DNA from: Candidatus Levybacteria bacterium RIFCSPHIGHO2_01_FULL_38_26 | GTDB taxonomy: Bacteria > Patescibacteriota > Microgenomatia > Levybacterales > UBA12049 | Assembly: GCA_001782075.1 (NCBI GenBank) | Contig: MFNO01000038.1 | Coordinates: 1-34,201 of the forward strand | Direction: 5' to 3' | DNA length: 34,201 nt | Notes under the pieces: model-generated | What the model was told of the DNA's origin: nothing | What the model saw: only the letters and a program-made list of their open reading frames with translations | Database searches by the model: none | In this document: positions 29,763 through 34,201 of the stretch, one piece after another | Layout: each line of letters starts with the position of its first letter | Numbering within the stretch: the first letter of the stretch is position 1 | Program-made: the position numbers and the translations under genes

Positions 29763-30781
29763 TAGGAGGTTTTGGTTTTGCCGAATTTCTGAAGGAGCCC
29801 CTTTTTCACCAGTGAATGCAAGAGAGCATGTGCTTGCTGGCGGGTGACGGAAAGAGCCTCTTGAATGTCCGAGGTTTTTATTGCTTTTTTGTCCAGAACT
29901 ATTTGTAAAACTTCTTCCTCGCGGGAAGTGACTATTACCCTCTTTTCTCCTTTTATTTCCTCAAGGTTAACGTTTTTAAGCTCATTAATCCTCGCGATTG
30001 CCCCTTGAAGCGATACGGCAATACCCTCCAGAAAATACTCTATCCACTGTGTTTTGTCGCCCTTGTCCGCTGAGTGAAGAGTGTCCGAGTATTGTTGCCT
30101 ATCTACATCGTAAAAGTCATCAAGTATGAAATATTTGGAGACTTCGTAGTTATTTAGCAGTAGGTAATAAGTTGTCAGTGCTCTTGCGAGGCGTCCATTG
30201 CCGTCAAAGAACGGATGGATATAGGCAAATTCGTGGTGGAATATGCCTGCTTTTATAAGCGGATGAAGTTCATCTTTTTTATTTAGCCATTCAAATACAT
30301 TTACCAAAGCTTTTTCTATCTCTTTTTCGCTGTGGTATGGAGGGTTGTGTTTGACGACAATCTCAATTTTGGTTTTGTGTCCTACAAAAACCGGGCCGTC
30401 ACGGAATTTGCCCAATCCGTCTTTTAGAAGGTCGGACATAAGGTCATGGTGAAGCTTCAGGGTGAGATCTGTAGTTATCTGTTCATGTTTTTTAGCAAGA
30501 ACCGCGATTCGGTTAAGTACTGCAAAATAGTTTTTTACCTCTTTTTCTGATTTGGTAACAGGTATTTGGTCGCCAAGGACAATATTGGTTACGTCCTGAG
30601 GGGACAATGGGTTTCCTTCGATGCTTGTAGAATGGTGAGTGGCTAGAACCAGGTTTTCCTCTGAAAGCTTGAGCGCAAGCGAAGGGATCAATTTTTCTCC
30701 CAAAATCTGGCCATAGATTCTTTCGATCGTACCAAGCTCGTTGACCATCTTTGGGGTGAAATTGAACTTCGGCTCAAACAT
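29732..30781 (-). CDS. Fic-family protein with N-terminal inhibitory motif and C-terminal winged helix
   Basis: This 349-residue protein carries the complete Fic motif HPFFDGNGRLAR at 189-200 and an inhibitory motif STSIEG at 51-56, matching (S/T)xxxE(G/N) of class II Fic proteins. It should therefore be an AMP-transferase held in check by its own helix. A C-terminal winged helix (about 290-345, IKTSDIQEALSVTRQQAHALL) could bind DNA. The target is unknown. No antitoxin gene is adjacent; the inhibitor is built in. Confidence 0.9.
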   Translation of the reverse strand: MFEPKFNFTPKMVNELGTIERIYGQILGEKLIPSLALKLSEENLVLATHHSTSIEGNPLSPQDVTNIVLGDQIPVTKSEKEVKNYFAVLNRIAVLAKKHEQITTDLTLKLHHDLMSDLLKDGLGKFRDGPVFVGHKTKIEIVVKHNPPYHSEKEIEKALVNVFEWLNKKDELHPLIKAGIFHHEFAYIHPFFDGNGRLARALTTYYLLLNNYEVSKYFILDDFYDVDRQQYSDTLHSADKGDKTQWIEYFLEGIAVSLQGAIARINELKNVNLEEIKGEKRVIVTSREEEVLQIVLDKKAIKTSDIQEALSVTRQQAHALLHSLVKKGLLQKFGKTKTSYYKLAQRPRG

Positions 30782-30789
30782 ACTTGTAT

Positions 30790-30818
30790 ATTATACTATA
30801 CCATAACTTAATTGTCAA
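30790..30818 (-). promoter_or_regulatory. Promoter of the Fic gene
   Basis: Consensus TTGACA (30813-30818), 17 nt and TATAAT (30790-30795), 8 nt before the ATG. Confidence 0.85.
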
Positions 30819-30824
30819 GGTATT

Positions 30825-30905
30825 TGTAAATATATATGTAAAGCTAGGCATATGATTGCGGAGAACCTAAACAATTGTAAATATATATGTAAAGGTAATT
30901 GTAAA
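30825..30905. repeat. TGTAAA repeats upstream of the Fic promoter
   Basis: Two identical copies of TGTAAATATATATGTAAA (30825-30842 and 30876-30893), each two TGTAAA boxes separated by six bases, lie 51 bp apart, with a further single TGTAAA at 30900-30905. The first copy stands just upstream of the Fic -35 box. They look like binding sites for a DNA-binding protein, possibly the Fic protein's own winged helix. Confidence 0.75.
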
Positions 30906-30906
30906 G

Positions 30907-32160
30907 TCACAGTGGTAATGTTTTGTGGTTGTCGTAGCGCCGAAGCACAGGAACTGCCCAGGACATTATCCCAACCACTACAAGAGTCGCGGTGCCTCCA
31001 ATTGCCACAGCAAAAGGAGCGCCTATAAATGCCGCCATAATTCCCGATTGAAATTCTCCAAGCTGTGGACCCCCGCTGAAAAAGATCATATTGATAGAAG
31101 TCATTCTTCCTCGTATGTAGTCAGGAGTCGCTATTTGTCTTATGGTATTTCTAATTATGGTACTCACACTGTCCCCTGCTCCGACCAAAAATAGGGCGAA
31201 AAGTGAAAGAGGCAGAAATTTGGAAAGACCGAAAATTATTGTTGCGGCTGCATAAAAAGCAATGGACACCAGAAGAATAATTCCTTGATTGGAAAGTGTT
31301 CTCATGTGGGCTAAAATAAATCCTGTAATCACAGCTCCTATTGAGGGCGCGGCGTGCAGCATGCCTAGTCCCTGCGCTCCGATATTTAGAACGTCTTTGG
31401 CAAATATAGGAAAAAGCGCTGGGGTTGATGCGAATAATGTGCTGAAAAAATCCAAAACCATGGTTGACCAAATAATCGGCTTGCTTTTTACAAAAACAAG
31501 CCCCTCTTTGATAGAGCCAAGGGAGAAAACAGTTGACGCGCCCTGTACTTTCCCGGGCGCCTTAATAAGAAGAATAGAAAATATCGACGCGATATATGTA
31601 ATAGCGTCAACTCCATACGCAACTCCAATATTGAATCTCGCGAGAAGTAGTCCGGCAATCAATGGCCCAACAATCATGGATGTTTGAAACATAATTACAT
31701 TTAGAGACATTGCGTTTGCCAGATGTTTTCTCTCCACAAGATTTGGGATCAGGGCTTGCCTGGCCGGTGTATCGAAAGAAGTAGCAGTCGCAGACAGGAT
31801 AACTATGGCATAAATGATAAGCGGGTTAACCGTACCTGTGAATGTTGAAATAGTTAGAATGACTGCAAAAAAGGCCATGAGAATTTGAGAAACCAACATT
31901 ATCTTCTTTCTGTTGAAAACATCTGCAGCAGAGCCCCCTATTAGGGAAAATATTACGATGGGCACAAACCGCATTAGTCCGACCAGCCCCAACGCGATGG
32001 CGGAATTGGTAAGAAGATAAATATGCCAATTAACGGCAACGATTTGAATTTGCCGTCCAACAACTGAGACGAATTGACCTGTCCACAGATACCTAAAGTC
32101 TCTGTATTTTAAGGCGGCATAGCGTTGGCTTTCATTTTTTTCTGCAGTATTAGATTGCAT
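30907..32160 (-). CDS. MFS transporter (EntS-type exporter)
   Basis: This 417-residue membrane protein has about 12 hydrophobic segments, the MFS_3 start FRYLWTGQFVSVVGRQIQ, the DxxxRKK loop (DVFNRKKIMLV) and PNLVERKHLANAMSLN, features of the enterobactin-exporter/macrolide-efflux branch. The substrate is unknown. A TACAAT box with extended TGC (32176-32181) lies 15 nt before the ATG. It ends beside the TGTAAA repeats upstream of Fic. Confidence 0.88.
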   Translation of the reverse strand: MQSNTAEKNESQRYAALKYRDFRYLWTGQFVSVVGRQIQIVAVNWHIYLLTNSAIALGLVGLMRFVPIVIFSLIGGSAADVFNRKKIMLVSQILMAFFAVILTISTFTGTVNPLIIYAIVILSATATSFDTPARQALIPNLVERKHLANAMSLNVIMFQTSMIVGPLIAGLLLARFNIGVAYGVDAITYIASIFSILLIKAPGKVQGASTVFSLGSIKEGLVFVKSKPIIWSTMVLDFFSTLFASTPALFPIFAKDVLNIGAQGLGMLHAAPSIGAVITGFILAHMRTLSNQGIILLVSIAFYAAATIIFGLSKFLPLSLFALFLVGAGDSVSTIIRNTIRQIATPDYIRGRMTSINMIFFSGGPQLGEFQSGIMAAFIGAPFAVAIGGTATLVVVGIMSWAVPVLRRYDNHKTLPL

Positions 32161-32195
32161 AAGGACTAAACATTAATTGTAGCACGATTGTGGAG

Positions 32196-32927
32196 TTAAT
32201 TGAAGAAGGACATACTTGTTTCGTACATAACAAATAGTCCAAAACCAAAGCTTAAGACTCCAGATGCTGTTATGAGATAGCGGTGTAAGTTTTCGCTCTT
32301 TCTCTTTACAAGGATTACAGACGCTCCCAAGAATGTAGTTATAATCATCATTCCAAATATTACTCCAAAGTGAAAAAGGAAAAGGTAAAACGCGGAGTGC
32401 AGAGGATTGTTTATTGTTGAGAGAATGAGTATGGCAACAGCCGCACTTCCTGCCAAGCCGTGAATAAGTCCTATGATAATTGGTCTGATCGTTTGATAAA
32501 TTCCTATGTGGTGGATGTTTTCGCTAATCAATTTAGAGATATGGAAATGGAAATGTGAATGGTCAGATCCTGATTTGGCCTTGTGAGGGTGTCTGTGTAT
32601 TGACACAGGAGTGAAACGTTTTGAAACCTTTTCTGTAATTCCAGTTAATGTAAAAATTCCCAATAACACAAGCATTACTCCAACTAAAAATTCTAGAGCC
32701 AGTTCAAGACTCGGAGATATGACAAGGGAGAAAAATATGATAGGTATTGCTATAAGAGTAACAGTTATAGAATGCCCTATCCCCCACAATATTCCAATAA
32801 TTGTCGAGTGTTTGATTTTCCCATGTTTGCCAAGAAGAGTCGTTATAGCCACAACGTGATCCGCATCAGTCGCGTGCCTGAGTCCCAGCAAAAATCCAAA
32901 TCCAAGAACTGTAAGGAAAATCGGCAT
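32196..32927 (-). CDS. Nickel/cobalt transporter (NiCoT/NicO-type)
   Basis: This 243-residue membrane protein has the NiCoT signature GLRHATDADHVVAI, with HX4DH at residues 18-24, six or so hydrophobic segments and a central His-rich loop (HRHPHK, then HSHFHFH). It should import or export Ni2+ or Co2+. The ATG is 6 nt after an extended -10 TGATATACT (hexamer 32934-32939). Confidence 0.85.
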   Translation of the reverse strand: MPIFLTVLGFGFLLGLRHATDADHVVAITTLLGKHGKIKHSTIIGILWGIGHSITVTLIAIPIIFFSLVISPSLELALEFLVGVMLVLLGIFTLTGITEKVSKRFTPVSIHRHPHKAKSGSDHSHFHFHISKLISENIHHIGIYQTIRPIIIGLIHGLAGSAAVAILILSTINNPLHSAFYLFLFHFGVIFGMMIITTFLGASVILVKRKSENLHRYLITASGVLSFGFGLFVMYETSMSFFN

Positions 32928-32966
32928 ATTTTAAGTATATCACCGGTTTGCTGAATAAGGTGGGGA

Positions 32967-33287
32967 TTAAACTATATTCACTTCCCAATATGTAATCGCG
33001 GGTTCTTCGTAGGGGTGGGATTTTTTTATGGCACTTATTACTTTCTCCAGATCCTCTTTCAAGCAAAAAGTTTCGATTTTTTCTTCTCGAACCTCAGCTA
33101 CTTGATCAGCTTTTCCGATGTGCGGATTGGCATTTGAATTAGGCATTGATCTTCCAGTACCCGCTACAGAGAATGAGCAATATGAATAATTTCCTATCTT
33201 CCCCGTTCCTGCTTCTCCCATAGCTTTTCTAACATCATCCGAATTTTCAAGCGGCACATTGACAGTTATTTTATAATATGAGCTCAC
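32967..33287 (-). CDS. YqfO-like (NIF3-insert, CutA-fold) protein
   Basis: A protein of 106 residues with the YqfO-type pattern: YYKITVNVPLENSDDVRKAMGEAG, KIGNYSYCSFS, GTGRS, GKADQVAEVREEKIE and SHPYEEPAITYWEV. In other bacteria this module is inserted in or fused to NIF3 proteins; here it is free-standing. I place the start at GTG 33287, 6 nt after a TATAAT box, instead of the tracked TTG at 33302. The function is unknown; metal or ligand binding is suspected for the fold. Confidence 0.82.
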   Translation of the reverse strand: MSSYYKITVNVPLENSDDVRKAMGEAGTGKIGNYSYCSFSVAGTGRSMPNSNANPHIGKADQVAEVREEKIETFCLKEDLEKVISAIKKSHPYEEPAITYWEVNIV

Positions 33288-33290
33288 AAT

Positions 33291-33316
33291 ATGATTATAC
33301 AAAATGATTATACAAA
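33291..33316. repeat. Tandem 13-bp repeat duplicating a -10 box
   Basis: Two perfect copies of ATGATTATACAAA (33291-33303 and 33304-33316), each containing TATAAT on the minus strand (33294-33299, 33307-33312). The first stands 6 nt before the YqfO-like start; the second would give a start site 13 nt farther up. Confidence 0.8.
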
Positions 33317-33393
33317 AATGCTAATATTCAAGTAGGAATAAGGCTAAAATCTCGAACTGAGCGTGCCGGTCAAGACCCGTTTAGTCGTTATAA

Positions 33394-34163
33394 CTAAGTA
33401 ATTAGGGATTTAAACTTTGGAATTAAACCTTCAACTTCATCAATCATTGAATCAATAATCTCAATCAATGACTCTCCTTCCACAAGACCAGGCTCATCTA
33501 AAACGAGTTCAAACTTAAATTGCATGTCCAGATTTGGTTTTGCGTTAGGACCATCAATAAAAAGCTCATCCCCAACTTTAAGTGGAAATAAATTATCTAC
33601 TGGATTAAAGAATGCAGACAAAGAAGGGATGTTTCGATCAGGAAATGCTTCTCTCATAGAGGCTATCATATGCGCTCCTAAATCTAGGCTTCCAAATGAC
33701 GAACCGACGGTAACCAGTAACCGATGCTTATCAATGTTGTTTAATTTATGAATTTTCCATAAAATCTTGTTTCCTTCTCTGTATGGTTTAACGTCATCTA
33801 TTAGATCTTTCGCTCTTTGATCAAGTCCCTCAGTTTTTCTTACTTTATCTATTTCATGTTGATCTAAACTATCTGTTATTGGGAAATGGATATGACGCCC
33901 TTCAGTTCCATTCCCAGGACCGACAGTGAAAAGCCTATATGCCAAATGATCCAAAGAACTTCTCAGGTTTTGAATAATGTCGCAGTTATCTGAGATATTT
34001 CTTCAGGAACTTGATCAGCTTTTGTTACGAAATATATGAGGCGTTTTGATTGAGGGTCAAGTTTTGTATCAATCCTGTATGGATGTGCTATGAAAAAAGA
34101 CTCTAATTCTTTCTGTAGCTCTTTTTTTAATTGTTTTGCGCGGCTAATTTTATTAGTCCACAT
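33394..34163 (-). pseudogene. Unknown protein split by a single-base frameshift
   Basis: Two tracked ORFs (34163-33963 and 33954-33394) join into one protein of about 256 residues. The first ends in a helical domain, PEEISQITATL; the other frame at that point reads DIIQNLRSSLDHLAYRL, the continuation expected from a family of uncharacterised bacterial proteins I remember (IGDxLHNLRSALDHLAY). One extra base near 33981-33985 would fuse them. The rest contains KIHKLNNIDKHRLL. The 5' end has a TATTCT-like box close to the ATG. Confidence 0.7.
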
Positions 34164-34201
34164 AAAACTTAGAGAATACGATCAGCGTAGGGTGTTCGTC
34201 T

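Noticed and set aside
30825-30905. TGTAAA repeats as a CRISPR array
   Set aside because: Only two full copies of 18 bp with one 51-bp spacer, no cas genes nearby, and location at a promoter.

Overview
The window looks like a chromosomal segment of a Candidate Phyla Radiation (Patescibacteria) bacterium, probably of the Microgenomates side. This is inferred from remembered family features, not from a search. The clues are a low-GC genome with the standard code, compact housekeeping proteins (PheT without its tRNA-binding domain, ThrS without TGS and editing domains, a 303-residue trigger factor), a DUF5660-like protein, tRNAs without encoded CCA, and short palindromic repeats inserted in frame inside essential genes.

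Layout. Positions 1-5056 (minus strand): khpA (partial), rpsP, rnc, nusB, rpmF, recG, a 34-codon membrane ORF and tyrS. Positions 5111-7477 (plus): a class A penicillin-binding protein sharing a divergent promoter region with tyrS. Positions 7467-13237 (minus): the classical thrS-infC-rpmI-rplT-pheS-pheT block, with a Nudix gene between pheS and pheT. Positions 13373-15976 (minus): a DUF5665-like membrane protein and an HD / D-2-hydroxyacid dehydrogenase / amidinotransferase-fold operon. Positions 16060-20990: tRNA-Val(GAC), then on the minus strand a prephenate dehydratase, an unknown gene and a SAM methyltransferase, each behind its own attenuator, then a DUF5660-like gene, trigger factor and tRNA-Leu(TAG). 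Positions 21109-23000: two paralogous secreted lysozyme-fold proteins and a tRNA cluster (Leu-CAG, Leu-GAG, Val-TAC nested in a tRNA-like shell, Phe-GAA). Positions 23039-29762 (plus): a PfkB kinase with S-adenosylhomocysteinase, a methyltransferase and a frameshifted acetyltransferase, tRNA-Gly, a PEBP protein, a NusG paralogue, an acyltransferase, a cohesin-like secreted protein and an orphan. Positions 29732-34163 (minus): a Fic protein, an MFS exporter, a NiCoT transporter, a YqfO-like protein and a frameshifted orphan.

The most striking content is at 17450-19359. Three consecutive genes each have a TTGACA-type promoter with an 18-nt spacer, a 15-22 codon leader peptide that starts 7-11 nt after the -10 box, and mutually exclusive hairpins ending in an intrinsic terminator just before the gene. 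The control codons are Phe (before prephenate dehydratase), Ile (before an unknown gene) and Leu (before a methyltransferase). The Ile and Leu leader peptides look homologous to each other. This reads as a family of ribosome-mediated attenuators, the Phe member strongly resembling enterobacterial PheL.

A second window-wide pattern is that many genes start 6-11 nt downstream of a convincing -10 box, which predicts leaderless or nearly leaderless mRNAs; strong Shine-Dalgarno sites are rare. There is no stretch longer than 300 bases without a gene or RNA; the longer gaps (17420-17654, 18069-18334, 21667-21850, 28547-28727) are leaders and promoters described below.
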